A stretch of 64,000 bases of DNA, from positions 69,264,630-69,328,629 of the forward strand of contig OY292274.1 of NCBI GenBank assembly GCA_958496175.1. Reading direction: 5' to 3'. The DNA is from Sisyra terminalis (lineage: Eukaryota; Arthropoda; Insecta; Neuroptera; Sisyridae). Every line of letters begins with the position of its first letter. The stretch's first letter is position 1. Shown piece by piece: positions 51,541 to 64,000 of the stretch. The notes below the pieces were generated by a model. The model was not told where the DNA came from, did not search any database, and saw only the letters and a list, made by a program, of their open reading frames with translations. The position numbers were made by a program, and so were the translations under genes.

Positions 51541-53206
51541 TTTAAAATTTATTCAATTTTCTAATACACATGAGGGAAAACAAAGAATTTTTACTACAAT
51601 TGTTTACATTGTTGGAAGAACAATTGAAGGTCATACAAGTATTGGGACGGGAAAACTTTTTAGTAATATTTTCGTTGGGCATGCACTTGTAGAGTTTTAT
51701 TCGTGTTTGATGCATCTGAATTTAATTTTTGTTGTTTTTTTTTCAAAGGAAACAAAGAAACATGTAACTGCACTAGAAAAAAATGCATTTTTCAACACAT
51801 AAAGTACTCAAATTTATTGGTAAAGTTATTCAAGAATAAATTCACAATGAAAATTGTAAAGAAATTAAAAAAATTATTTTAATCATCAGGTTTCCCACAA
51901 AAAAGGTATTGATAAAAAAAGAGTTTGCCATTTTTCTATTGTTGGAAGATCGAATCTTTGTTGACATTTATTTTCATGAAATTATTGTGATGGGAAATTG
52001 AAAGATGCACTTGCACTTTTCCACTTTTGTTCACATCTGGTGGATTTGCATTTGATTTTTACTGATTTTTCATAGGAAAATTTTAAAAAATTGGATTTGA
52101 GAATAAAGTAACGAAACAATTTAAGTGCATTCTGTGCAATTTAGTACTGCATTGATAATATTTTATTGAGAAATTATTCAAATTTATTTATAACGTCAGG
52201 AATCACATTTGATGCAATTTTCCTAATGACTAAAACTGCATTATATTAATGCAATTTCAAAAAGTGGAAAAACTTTGATTTTATAATAAAATCGTTAGGT
52301 TTTGTATGAAATAAAATTTAAGAATATGGGAAAATCGGCCTAAAGAAATCCAAAACTAAGAATGCAAAAAGTTTCATTTTCGTTTCGTTTACGTACAAAC
52401 GAGGGTTTTCGATCCAAAAATATCAATGATATTTCTTTATCGGACTAAAATTTCAATTAATATGTAAACAAAATTAACCATAGTGAAATTGTGAACTAAT
52501 TGTATCGTAATTCCCAAAAAAAATTGTTAATAAGTTTGTTAGTTTTTCAAAAAAAAAAAAAAAAAGAAATGCAACTGCACTTTTGAACAATTTTTCCTTT
52601 TTTTTTTTTTTGAAGTTAAGCCTGTCCTGATTTTTTTTGTAGAGCCGTCAAACTATGAGTACTATAAGTACATAAAGTACGGCTAAAACTGCACAATATG
52701 TAGATATGCATTATGCAGTTACAAATTTTTGTTTGACATTAAAAATTGAGACGAAAATTGTTGGGTTCATAATAAAGATTTACGTTTTGAACAAAATATG
52801 ATCTATCAATGTAATTTCTATGAAAGCTCAAAAATTGAGCTTTTTTCAAAAAAATTTCAGCAATAATGTGCAAATATGGCTTTCAAATTTCGCGATTAAA
52901 AACTATGTTGATTGTTGATTTTTCATTGACAAGAAAGAAAAAGTCAATCAGAATTTAAGATGCAACTTCAGTAAATGTAATAAAATAATGCACAAACCGC
53001 AGTGCAATTGTATTTTCAAACACTTGCAGTAGGTATTTAACTTTTTTTTTAAATTGCTGCATTATTAACATCTATTAAAGCTCCTACAGTACAAAATATG
53101 AATTAAATTATAAATTTAACACTAAAATTCAGTAAATAAAACAAAGTTTTCATTCTAAATCCTTCATATTTAATTGTCGACTACATTTAACTTCAATTGT
53201 AGAAGT
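51541..53206. other. AT-rich sequence with diverged repeat remnants
   Basis: Remnants of the preceding repeat (AAGCTCAAAAATTGAGCTTTTTT near 52827) but no gene recognised. Confidence 0.5.
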
Positions 53207-53407
53207 TTACCTTATATTTGCCATTGTTGCACCCCAATTACTTGATCCCATACTTAATGTGGGAATTTCATATAAATTAGCTACAAAGGTATTAAAGTTC
53301 ATTGGACAACTGGAAGTATGATAACTATTACATCCAAAATTGCATAAAGGATTTAATAAAAAGGCTACCAAAGTAATATTAACCAGAAAAAAAGTTAAGC
53401 AAAACAT
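53207..53407 (-). CDS. Possible small secreted peptide exon (unknown)
   Basis: From the ATG at 53407 a 66-residue minus-strand frame begins with a strong hydrophobic segment (MFCLTFFLVNITLVAFLL) followed by a short Cys-containing stretch (PLCNFGCNSYHTSSC). The frame ends just after AATATAAG followed by GTAAAC, which could be a splice donor instead of the end of the protein. I do not recognise the sequence, see no partner exon, and AT-rich DNA often gives hydrophobic frames by chance, so this is a weak candidate. Confidence 0.2.
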   Translation of the reverse strand: MFCLTFFLVNITLVAFLLNPLCNFGCNSYHTSSCPMNFNTFVANLYEIPTLSMGSSNWGATMANIR

Positions 53408-53884
53408 ATAAATCAATCGCAAAAATTATTAATTAAACAAAAAATCAATGTACCTTTGATTAATCAATATCTTCAATTATCACCAACTTCACATCATTCC
53501 ATTTTGATATTAGAATTATCATCCAACAAATTTTGGTTAATTTCAGCAAACATACCACAAAACGTTAAGAACAATAATTTCCACATGTTTATCAACAATT
53601 TGTCCATCACAATTTAAACATTTAAACAATTCAAATGCAATTAATTTGATAAGAAATTAGCGAAATAATTATTGCAATAAAAATGGCATGCCGACTTGTA
53701 AATTTTCGCCTTCAATTTTTTTCAATTTGGCTGCGTTCATTGCAAATTAGGGTTAGATCACTCACGCAATGGGAAATTGTAAAAACAAATATATTCATTC
53801 TTGTCTTACACGTTTGGTTTTTAAATTTAGTGTCTTTGTCACTTGAAAAATTATTGTTAAAAAATAAATTTGAAATAGTTGTTC

Positions 53885-54365
53885 TTGTCTTTCACATTTA
53901 CCGTATGAATTTTCTGTTTCTGTCACTTCATAATTGTCGATAAAGTTAAATATTTGTAATAAACTTTGATCAAAGTGAAATTAGCAAAGATGAAAATGAA
54001 AGATGGGACAAGTCAATGATCAAATTTGAAAATTGGAAGAAATGTTAATTTTCATCTACAAAATTGATCGTCAACAATGCCCAAATAAAATAAAGGATTT
54101 AAAAAATTAAATTCGTTCAGGGTGTTTGTCCGTTGAAAAATAATTGTAACAAATAAATTTAAATTAGGTGTTCTTGTCTTTCACATGTAACTTGTCAATT
54201 TTCCGTTTCTGTCGCTTCATAATTGTCGATAAAGTTAAATATTTATAAGAAACTAGCTTTGATCAAGTTTGAATAGATGAAAATGAAAGATGGCACAAGT
54301 CTATGGCCAAATTTGAAAATTGGAAGAAATGTTAATTTTCATCTACAAAATTTATCGACAACAAT
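53885..54365. repeat. Direct duplication, ~290-bp spacing
   Basis: ACTTCATAATTGTCGATAAAG, then AGATGAAAATGAAAGATGG and TTGGAAGAAATGTTAATTTT occur twice, at about 53925-54065 and 54215-54355, with modest divergence. Confidence 0.85.
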
Positions 54366-54817
54366 GCGAAATTACTATAAAAGATTTAAAAAAGATAGAT
54401 GTGCAATTTAGCTATGCATTTAGTTAAAAAGCTTTAATCTTTCAGAGTCCCACTGTTATAAAACAATGCAAATGCAATAATAACAATTTAAAATGCCATA
54501 AATTTATTTCCATTCATAACGGTGCTACGTTTGTATTTCAAATTTAAATAGAGAAATTCAAATCGAAACTATTTTCTATTTCATTTGTCGATAATAACGT
54601 GAAATTTCGATTGTTGACAGCCACGTGTTATTACATATAAACTTTGACACCCCTTTACACCTTGTTAGGGGAAGAATTTTAAAAAAAATCGTTTCTTATT
54701 CCATGCCTACGGCATGTAGGTAAGGGATGACCCTTCAAATTTCATGACCAGGGATTTAAGTTGTGCATTGATAAACCATTTAGTCAATCAGGACAAACGA
54801 TTTTTTTTTATCAAGTT
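54366..54817. other. AT-rich spacer
   Basis: Nothing recognised. Confidence 0.45.
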
Positions 54818-56875
54818 TAGACTGATTCAAAAAAAATTATGATTTTTTTTTTCTTAATTATATCGAAAATATTGTTGGGAATGACAAACAAAAAGGCTGT
54901 GAAACTTTAAGCTCTTAATATTAATATTAAAAAGTGCCGCATCGCAAATTTCGATTTTCCATTTAAATAACATGGGAACAATATTCTCTTGCACTTTGGA
55001 ATTTTATAGCTCACGTTGGTGACAATATTTCGGAATGACCAAGGTATATTCTTGTAGAAAATTGAACGATCTACAAAAAAGGTCTCTTATAAGTTTTTGA
55101 AATATTTATTTTATCAAAAGTTATTCGAGGTCAAACTTGAACTAAAGAGAAATTTTAATATTTTTTCAATTTTTTGACGCAATCATCAATTTTATGTGAA
55201 AATTTTATAGGATATTTTTTGTAGAGCACTTTTTTTTCTATAACTTATCTCTATAAAAGTTTTTGATATTTTTCACAGGTCCGAAGTTATTTAATTAAAA
55301 TAAAAAAATAATTTTTATGATAAAAATATAATAATTCTGGGAATTTTCAGTTTAATGCAAATAACTTAGAACCTGTGAAAAATATTAAAAACTTTTATGG
55401 AGATAAGTTATAGGAAAAAAAGTGCTCTACAAAAAATGTCCTACAAAATTTTCTCATAAAATTGATGGTTGCGTCAGAAAATTGAAAAATTATTAAAAGT
55501 TCTCTTTAGTTCAACTTTGACCTCGAATAACTTTTGAAGGAATAAATATATCAAAAACTTGTAAGAGACCTACAAGTAAGAAATATACAAAAAAGGTCTC
55601 GTACAAGTTTTTGATATATTTATTCCTTCAAAAGTTATTCGAGGTCAAAGTTGAACTAAAGAGAAATTTTAATATTTTTTCAATTTTTTGAGACGCAACC
55701 ATCAATTTTATGAGAAATTTTTACAGGACATTTTTTGTAGAGCGCTTTTTTTTCTAAAATTTATCTCTCTAAAAATTTTTGATATTTTTCACAAGTCCTA
55801 CGTTATTTGCATTAAACTGAAAATATTCGTAACTTTATTGTTTTAAATGAATAATGTTCCCTGAATTATTATATTTTTAACATATTTTTTTTTTATTACT
55901 TAGAACCTGTGAAAAATAACAAAAACTTTTATAGAGATAAGTTATTAGTTGAACTTGATTACAAAGTTTCTATCAAATCAGTAAAGCTGTCTTCAGATTG
56001 GAACCATAAGTAAAACCAGAATAATTGGTACAAATATTTAGATTAGACTTATAGCTCACGTTGGTGACAATATTTCGAAATGACCAAGGTATATTCTTGT
56101 AGAAAATTAAACGATCTACAAAAAAGGTCCCGAACAAGTTTTTGATATATTTATCCCTTCAAAAGTTATTCGAGGTCAAAGTTGAACTAAAGAGAAATTT
56201 TAATATTTTTTCCATTTTTAGACGCAACCATCAATTTTATGAGAAAATTTTATATAACATTTTTGTAGAGCATTTTTTTTCTAAAACTAATCTCTATAAA
56301 AGTTTTTGATATTTTTTATAGGTCCTGAATTATTTGCATTAAACTGAAAATTCCCTGAATTATTATATTTTGAACATAAAAATATTTTTTTTTATTTTAG
56401 TTAAATAACTTAGGACCTTTAAAAAATATCAAAAACTTTTATAGAGATAAGTTATAGAAAAACAGTGCTTTACAAAAAATGTCCTACAAAATTTTCTCAT
56501 AAAATTGATGGTTGCGTCAAAAAATTGAAAAAATATTAAAATTTCTCTTTAGTTCAACTTTGACCACGAATAACTTTTGAAGGAATAAATATATCAAAAA
56601 CTTGTCAGAGATCTTTTTTGTAGATCGTTCAATTTTCTACAAGAATATACCTTGGTCATTCCGAAATACTGTCTTTGACGTGAACTATAAAATTCTAAAG
56701 TGCAAGAGAATATTGTTCCCATGTTATTTATATGGAAATTCGAAATTTGCGATGCGGCACCTTTTAATACTTAATATTAAGAGCTTAAACTTTTACAGGA
56801 TTTTTTTGTCATTCCCAACAATATTTGCGATATAATTAAGAATAAAAAAAATCATTTTTTTTGAGTATATTGATA
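54818..56875. mobile_element. Foldback element, family A, long copy
   Basis: The left end is TAGACTGATTCAAAAAAAAT followed by GAAAATATTGTTGGGAATGAC. The right end carries GTCATTCCCAACAATATTTG and a degraded terminal repeat near 56865. The interior repeats the AGTTATTCGAGGTCAAA and CACAGGTCC blocks several times in both orientations, as in the 40440-42156 copy. It is non-coding. Confidence 0.8.
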
Positions 56876-58121
56876 GACAATATGACGTTGAAAATTCTGG
56901 CAAGATTTTCAGTGTAACTTAGAAATCGACTTAATAATTGAATTTTTTGAAAATTGATCGACTTAAAGTTTAAATAATTGCAAAAGCTGTGCTTTTTAGC
57001 AAAACGTTTAGTGACACGAAACTTCAATTAAGACACAATTTTCTTTTGATTTTCCCAAACGTTTAATTTCGTAATTAACTGATTAAAACAAGCCATTCAT
57101 TTGTGTTTCATTGGTCAACCAAAAAGGGGTGCAACTCTTAAAATTGCATACAAAACAACAAATAATGTGCAATAAATGGGCAGAGTGTGCAGAAAACGAA
57201 ATTAAATCTATCGTGTTGCATATGTTTCTATTATACAAACATTACAGGTATGTGCATAATAATTCCATTTGAAATATTACATAAATTTCCTGACAGACCA
57301 AACACAAGTCATTAATATTATAGCTCTGCATTAATTCTAATAACACAAAGTGCCACTCGGCGGTGGTGCCTTTTTCCAGGGCGCCACTGACAAAGAAAAA
57401 ATTGCACACCAACTACCCACGAATAATTAGTCTGATTTGAATACGATTTGTGGTGGTTCGGAATTGGGACGATAGAGGAAAAAGTTTCAATTCGCAATTT
57501 TGTTGCATGTTTCGTACAAAGTTTGCCAAGGTTTTTAACGAATATGATAACGAAGAAATTGCAGACAGAAAATACATTCGTTTGAACTTGAACGCAAGTT
57601 TCTTCTACGGCAATTAAAGAGATATTAAATGATAAACTAATGTTTCAAAAGAGGGAAAATATAATTTGAAAAGTTGCTTAGTGTAGGATATAGGTTTAAT
57701 TGGGAGAGATATAAATGCGTGATAAATGGAAATTGAGCAAAGAATTTACTTTACTTTCGTGGATAGAATTTTACAATTAAACTTGATGGTTTTTGGTCAT
57801 TAAGAAATGATTTACCAGTAAATCTATTTGGAAAGTATGCAATCACTTGCCCTAAATCAGTGATTGGTTTTGTAAGGTTTGTTTCTGTGATAAATCGGAA
57901 AAAAATATAAATCAGAAAATATTTTGCTCTTTCAACAATGAGTGATCCAATTTGATTGAAATTCGGACCCCATATCTACCGATTTTTTTTTGGCTAATCG
58001 ATGAAAAATCATTCGTAGAAGTTTGTGAACAAATCCATTTCGTTTGTGATAAAATATTTTAATAGTAATTAATTATTTAATCATTGATTTGGAAACATTA
58101 TTCTGATATTATAATAACCAT
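56876..58121. other. Spacer without recognised genes
   Basis: It contains a slightly GC-richer patch near 57350-57390 (CACTCGGCGGTGGTGCC) but no recognisable exon. Confidence 0.45.
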
Positions 58122-58835
58122 TAGACTGGGCCAAAAAAATCGACCATTTTTTTTTTTGAAAAATATATCGAAAATATTGTTCAAGATGACTAAAAAAAAT
58201 ATCGGGAAAGTTTGAGCCCTTAATATTAATATTAACAGGTCTATCATCTTTAATTTCGATTTTTTATTTGTGCTTTCATTTTTGCGTCAATGCTGCCAAA
58301 CTATCAAGGTAAAAAAATTCTTCTGCACATATATTTATAGAAAATTAAATTCCCCACAAAAAAGGTCTCTTTGAAAATTTTTCCAGGTCACGCCGTTTCC
58401 GAATAATCAAGCTTCAGGCATAAATATATAGAAGTGAACAATGTAGATTCTTAAAGGGAATTTAATGCTCTACAAAAAAGGTCTCTTAACGTTTTTACAT
58501 AAAATCACTCTTTCAAAATTAGTTCAACAACGAAAAAAACAATAATTTAATTTTTCCTTCAACTTTAATTGTGAATAACTGTTCAAAAAGTGTTTTTATG
58601 TAAAAATGTTAAGAGACCTTTTTTGTAGAGCATTGAATTCCCTTCAAGAATCTATATGGTTCATTTCTATTTGTTTATTTGTTCGTTAGTTACAAAATTC
58701 CAAAATAAAGAAGATAAATCTAAAAATTATATCAATGTCTGAAGCTTGATTATTCGGATACGGCGTGTCTGGCAAAAATTTTCAAAGAAATCTTTTTTGT
58801 AGGGAATTTAATTTTCTATAAATATATGTAGATGA
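58122..58835. mobile_element. Foldback element, family B (TAGACTGGGCC end)
   Basis: The left end is TAGACTGGGCCAAAAAAATC. The interior inverted pair is TAAAGGGAATTTAATGCTCTAC and its complement near 58625-58650. The family is the same as the elements in the esterase introns. The right end lacks a clear terminal repeat. Confidence 0.75.
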
Positions 58836-58959
58836 ATTTTATTTGAGGGGGGGGTGAATTATGAAACTATTGCCAAAAGTATAAATCATCAAAATTTTTA
58901 TATTCATATATGTATTGCAAATCACATTAGATGAAACTAGAACTAACCGTCAGGTGTTT

Positions 58960-60240
58960 TCATTGTTGCACCTATTTCACTAATGATTCAATGGATTTTT
59001 TTGGAAAATTAGTCGTGTGTGTGTGTGTTTTTTTTTGCGTTATTCAATTGTCAATGAACTTTATTAAATGAAGTCAAGCATTAAAATTCATTTCCCATAA
59101 ATATTGAATTTGTATTTATTTTTCCGCAATTTTATTCGTCAAAAAACAACATTACTTTATGCCCGTTATCAAAATTTTTATTCAAATATTAAAATTACAA
59201 GATATATGCAGTCGTAAAAAAGTTTTGCTTGCATAACTTTAAGGGAACCACCAATCCAGGGGAATTACATTGTTAAGATATGCTGACAACAATTAATCTT
59301 TTTGATTGACTAGCATTGTTCAAAGTATATTTACATTCCGAAGGAATTTTTCAATATAATAGGCTTTAAATAAAATTTTCTTTTTTATTTTTTTTTTTGT
59401 TGTTTTTAATCGAATTTAAAGTTCAATTTTAAAGTTAATCGATCCAATTGTTGGTACTTTCGAAAGATCTGGCATGCTGATCAACCAGGCCATGATTCAT
59501 GGACCAAAATAAGTGATAATCGGTCGAAGCCATACCGGGGGAATATAACAGACATCCCATTGAAATTTTTCCAAAGCCTACTCAATAATTTTGGGTTATA
59601 TAGTTAAAAATCGTGCCAAAAGATGACCTTACGCTTTTTGGTGTATTTAGAAAGCTTTTGAGCTTCGACTTTCGTCTCAATTGCAATAATTTCCACTAAT
59701 AACCTAATAGAAAACCCTTTGACGATAATACAACTAAAAGTACCTATATTACAATAATTTTTTTTTCTAATCCCTCGAAATTTATCAAGTGTTTTCATTG
59801 TTGCACCCTGATTTTATTTCACCAATGATTTAAAGGATATTGTCGAAAATTTTGCTTCCATAACTTTTAGGGAACCAAGCAATCCAGGGGAATTACATTG
59901 TTAAGATATGTTGGCAACAATTAATCATTTTGATTGACTAGCAATGGTCAAAGTACATTTGACGTACAATTGATTCAATTTTCCACGAAAATTCCGAAGG
60001 AATTTTCCAATTTAATTGTCTAGCCAATCGGTTGAGGCCATAGATGGTGAATATAACAGGTGGGTTAGGCATCCCATTAAAATTTTTCCAAAGCCTACTC
60101 AATAATTTTGTGTTATATAGTCAAAAATCGTGCCAAAAGATGACCTTCTTACGTCTTTTGGTATATAGAAAGAAAAATATAGGAATTGCAATAATTCCCA
60201 CTAATAATCCAATAGATAACCTTTTGACGTTAAAATAACT
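58960..60240. repeat. Two diverged copies of a ~630-bp sequence
   Basis: CAATCCAGGGGAATTACATT, then TTAAGATATGYTGRCAACAA and TTTTTCCAAAGCCTACTC occur at about 59251-59590 and 59880-60110. The copies diverge by substitutions and indels. No coding potential recognised. Confidence 0.8.
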
Positions 60241-61199
60241 AAACTAACTAACTTTTTTTACCAAATATCTACTCCAAATCCAACTTCCCTAATACATATC
60301 CCCTTTTCCCCTTTCTCTTCTGTTTCACGGATAAAATACCATATTTATTTAGAAAAGCTCTACTCGAAAATGAGGTCGAAACATTTCAACCGAAATTATA
60401 GTGATAATAACATTTAATTTCCCCTTAAAACCGAGAAAAACGTAAGTTTGAGTTGGAAAATTATTCAAATTAAATCCGACATGGGACAATACAATGATAT
60501 AGTACAAGTGTACTATAATAAAAGAAAACACAACACTATTGAGTTAATAAAGAAAAGCAAATACGAAAAAGTGATTTTTTTACTACACAAACATGGGTTA
60601 GTGTATTATACATATCATACAACCCAACTAATGTTCTTTGTCCACTTAAATCGATATAATAATTACGTTAATTTATTCATATTGAGTACAATTTTTATTT
60701 TTAATCTTCCTTCTTCGAAAATTAATCACCCACTTTTTCCCATTTGACTTACATTAATAATAGCACAACAATTACTATCAATAGGTTAGGATGCCACCGT
60801 TTTTAACGTGGCCTTGGATATGCAAATTGTTGTATAATACACTTGAAATTGCCAACGTAAGATTTGAAGATTGCTAGATCCAAGGTATAGATCACAATTC
60901 CGGCAACGTAAATTCAAGTGAATTGGATTCGGTCAATGGCAAGAACTGTTGAGAATTGTCGCCCAAAAAATTTGAGAACACCATGAATTAACCTTAATTA
61001 TATGTAATAGAAATATTGGAGAGGCAATTTTATGCAATCCGAGATCAATTTTGACTATTGTGATTTTGAATTTTGTAATGCAAAGTCGTGCAAAACAATG
61101 GTGAAAAGTGGCATAAAAATTTAATATTTTTCCAAAAAAAATTAATTCCAATTGTTAATTGTTGAATTGTGATTTTCAAATTAATGTGATTTCGAAATT
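60241..61199. other. AT-rich spacer
   Basis: A 99-codon plus-strand frame (60448-60747) is AT-driven and unrecognised. Nothing else seen. Confidence 0.4.
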
Positions 61200-62865
61200 T
61201 ATTCGTATATCAAGTCGTACGACTTCCCAAAAATCAGTGAGTAAGTACCCAAAAAAATTGAAAATTATTTTTCCAGGGGAATTACATTTTTGGTAAAGGA
61301 TCCTTTTAAGCGAAGTGTGCTTCAATTTACTAACCGGAAAATTTAAAAAAACCGCTTTAGGATATAGCCAACAATCACATTGAGTAACGCGATAAAATTC
61401 AAGTTTTTTTTTTAATGCCATTGTTGCACAATGCAACAATGCAACTTGGCAATTCTAAATTTTGATACCATCCATAATAGAAATTCAGTATATGACGTAG
61501 GGCGATGGAGGCTATGAAAATGAGGGGGATTTTCGAAAAATTGACGTTTAATTAAAAAAATCAGTGTGTACCTACTACTTAAAAAAATGCAAATTATTTT
61601 TCCAGGGGAATTACATTTTTCCTAAAAGTTCCTTTTAAGCGAAGTTGGCTTCAATTTACTAAGCAGAAAATTGAAAAAAAAACGCTCAAGAATTGGGCCA
61701 ACAATCACATTGAGTATCGTTAAAAAAATCAAGTCCTTTTTGTTGCACAATGCAACAATTGCAGTGGTTTGTCTTTTAGACAAACTTTTCTAGGCCAACT
61801 GCATTTGAGCTTCAAATCTTATACCAATACCAAATAGGAACTCTGCTGACGTCATTTCCGTTTTGTTTCCAGTTTCTGATTGATCAAATTTTTTAGAAAC
61901 CCCCAAAGTATTTCATAAACTTTATCGATGCACTAAAACGCATTAAAGTGCATTAAAAAATTAACGGAAAAAAATCATAGATTTTAGGAAAACAATTAAG
62001 AGAAAATTTTTACAAACCATTCGAGTACAAAGCGACTTAGTATATTATGCAAAAAATGTGCAACAACAAAAAAATGCAACCTAGATTTGCTTGACTTTTC
62101 AAATCTAAACTTTGGTGTCATCCATAATAGAAATTCATTATATGACGAAGGGAGAGGGGGACAACGATAATGAGGGGGATTTTCGAAAAATCGACGTTTA
62201 ATTAAAAAAATCAGTGAGTACCTAGAAAAAAAAAATTTCCAGGGGAATTACATTTTTGGTAAAGGTCCCTTTTAAGCGAAGTGGGCTTCAATTTCCTAAC
62301 TGGAAAATTCAAAAAAAACCACTTTAGGATTTGGCCAACAATCACATTTAGTAACATGATAGAAATTCAAGTTTTTTTTAATGCAATTGTTGCCCAATGC
62401 AACAATGGAAATGGTTTGTCTGTTAGACAAACTTTCCTAAGCCAACTGCATTTGAGTTTAAAATCTTATACCAATACCAAATAGGAACTCTGCTGACGTC
62501 ATTTCCGCTTTGTTTCCAGTTTCTAATTGATTAACATTTTAAGAAACCCCCAAAGTATATCATAAACCTTTTAGATGCACTAAAACGCTTTAAAGTGCAT
62601 TAACAAATGAACGGAAAAAAATCATAGATTTGCAGAAAATAATTCAGGGAAAATATTTACAAACCATTCGAGTAAAACCCGACTTAGTATATTGATATAG
62701 ATTTTTATTAGCTTTTCAATTCTAATTTTGATATCATCCATAATAGAAGTTCATTATAAGACGAAGGACGAGGGGGGCAACGAAAATGAGGGGGGGTTTC
62801 GAAAAATTGACGGTTAATTCGAAAAAAGAGGTAACATAAACACAAAATGATACCCAAGCTTATAG
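61200..62865. repeat. Tandem ~640-bp repeat family
   Basis: Markers recur in order: CCAGGGGAATTACATTTTT (61276, 61602, 62236), TTTTAAGCGAAG, CTGCTGACGTCATTTCCG (about 61843 and 62484) and GAGGGGGATTTTCGAAAAA (about 61524, 62174, 62787). The spacing of full units is about 640 bp, with one shorter unit. Confidence 0.85.
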
Positions 62866-64000
62866 AGCTTTAGAGAGAGTCCACGAGAGGACGAGGGGAA
62901 GCGTTTAAAGATTGACACTCTTGCCGCCAAACGGGGAAGGATAAATCTCGGATCTTCAACTCCCGGATTTTGCATTTGTTCCCGGATTTTCTACCAAAAA
63001 TTCCTCCAAAATTTATACACAAACTTTCAAAATTTCGCCTACCAAAATCAGGGAAAATGTTTAAAAAAAAATAATCAACAGGTACTAATAACTCCATAGT
63101 TTGCCTCAAAAATCACCGATTTTACAGCATATCGTTGCTGTTCATTTTTTTGTTTTCCTGGCGTTCCTGGAACTCTTCCCAGTTGCGTAGCAAATGTCTT
63201 AAAATCTCAGAAATCCATCTTCTTGTTTTCTTCGGATCTCCTCAAAATCTTTACTCAGATTTCAATGATTTCAAAGTTAACAAATTGTTTTTTAAGAACT
63301 TTAAACGTCCACGAGAGAAAAAACATTATAGTTTGGCAGATTGACACGCTTGCCACCAAACGGGGAGGGATAAATCTACGAAAATCAACTCAATAGTTTT
63401 TCCAGAACTTGGTGCCAAAATTTAGTCGTTAATTTTCCTAAAAACTTTCAAAGTTTTGCATAGAAAATCCCTTTGAAGTCTTAAAAAAAAAAAATAATCA
63501 ACAGGTACTAATCAACTCTATAGATAGGTGGAAACAAAAAATTTCTCCTTTCCAGTCCCAAAAACGGAGTTTAACTAAAAAAAAATTGGAAATTCTTTTA
63601 AATGTTAAAGATTTCCTTATTGATATCAATAAGGCAAAGGGAGAGGGGAACTTTGAGAATGGGGAAAGTGTACGGAAAATTGACGTCCAATTTAAAAAAA
63701 AATGTTAGAAAATCTTATAAGATGATTTTCAAGTTTCATATTATCTTTGAGCACTGTGAACATCGTTATAGTTTGACACTCTTGCCACCAAACGGGGAGG
63801 GATAAATCTTCGACAATAAATTCAATACTTTTGTCGGAATTTTAGACTGAAATTTTGTCGTAAATTTAACAACAAACTTTCAAAGTTTTACGTAGAAAAA
63901 TCGAGAAAATCCCTTGAAAATTATAAAAAAAACATGATTCAACAGGTACTTAAAACTTTAATTTTTTCGAAATTTCTAAAATGGAGACTTGAATTTGACT
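62866..64000. repeat. Tandem ~430-bp repeat family, runs off the right edge
   Basis: TTGACACTCTTGCC followed by CCAAACGGGGAGGGATAAAT recurs near 62912, 63340 and 63773. Each is followed by ATTCAACAGGTACT-like sequence about 140 bp on. Units differ in spacing by only a few bases. Confidence 0.85.

Noticed and set aside
60448..60747. 99-codon frame as a gene
   Set aside because: Unrecognised, Asn/Ile/Lys/Tyr-rich as expected of AT-rich noncoding DNA, with no splice or promoter context.

Overview
This window looks like nuclear DNA from an insect. It is strongly AT-rich. It has compact spliced genes with GT..AG introns (many 50-100 bp), an insect-type chemosensory ionotropic receptor, a mariner relic, hAT-like MITEs, and the RTE-type retrotransposon tails common in insect genomes. 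A nematoceran fly is possible but this is only a guess. All exon joins were worked out by hand from splice sites and reading phase, with no transcript support.

Layout. (1) 1-4386 is the end of a 333/334-bp satellite array, followed by an inverted-repeat element (about 4418-5262) and inverted relatives of the satellite (5815-6835, again 12130-13035) that abut (TA)n tracts. (2) 7077-11078 and 14854-17751, both minus strand, are two nearly identical seven-exon carboxylesterase genes, a recent tandem duplication. A broken third exon 1 lies at 11688-11757 on the plus strand. (3) 18944-33644 is a tight plus-strand cluster of three genes: an intronless ARMT1/DUF89 gene, an eight-exon ionotropic receptor (IR), and an 18-exon histidine ammonia-lyase (HAL)-like gene. 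Gaps between them are about 190 and 145 bp. The long HAL intron 7 holds a decayed copy of the IR's first exon and intron. (4) 34510-38455 is a dead mariner whose 3' end has been amplified into a ~430-bp satellite organised as 864-bp dimers. (5) 39-64 kb has no gene I can assign. It holds foldback elements, palindromes, MITEs and several tandem repeat families. A GC-richer block (47080-47750) with an initiator-like site and a clean splice donor looks like the promoter and first noncoding exon of a gene whose coding part lies beyond the window.

The observation most worth following is the HAL-like gene. Its fold, exon phasing and most active-site residues are intact. However, the Ala-Ser-Gly triad that normally makes the MIO electrophile is Ser-Ser-Gly with one codon missing next to it, and the catalytic Asn of the L-x-N-G-T motif is His. 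It may be a HAL paralogue with lost or changed chemistry. The genes do not form an obvious pathway; they are neighbours, not a functional operon.
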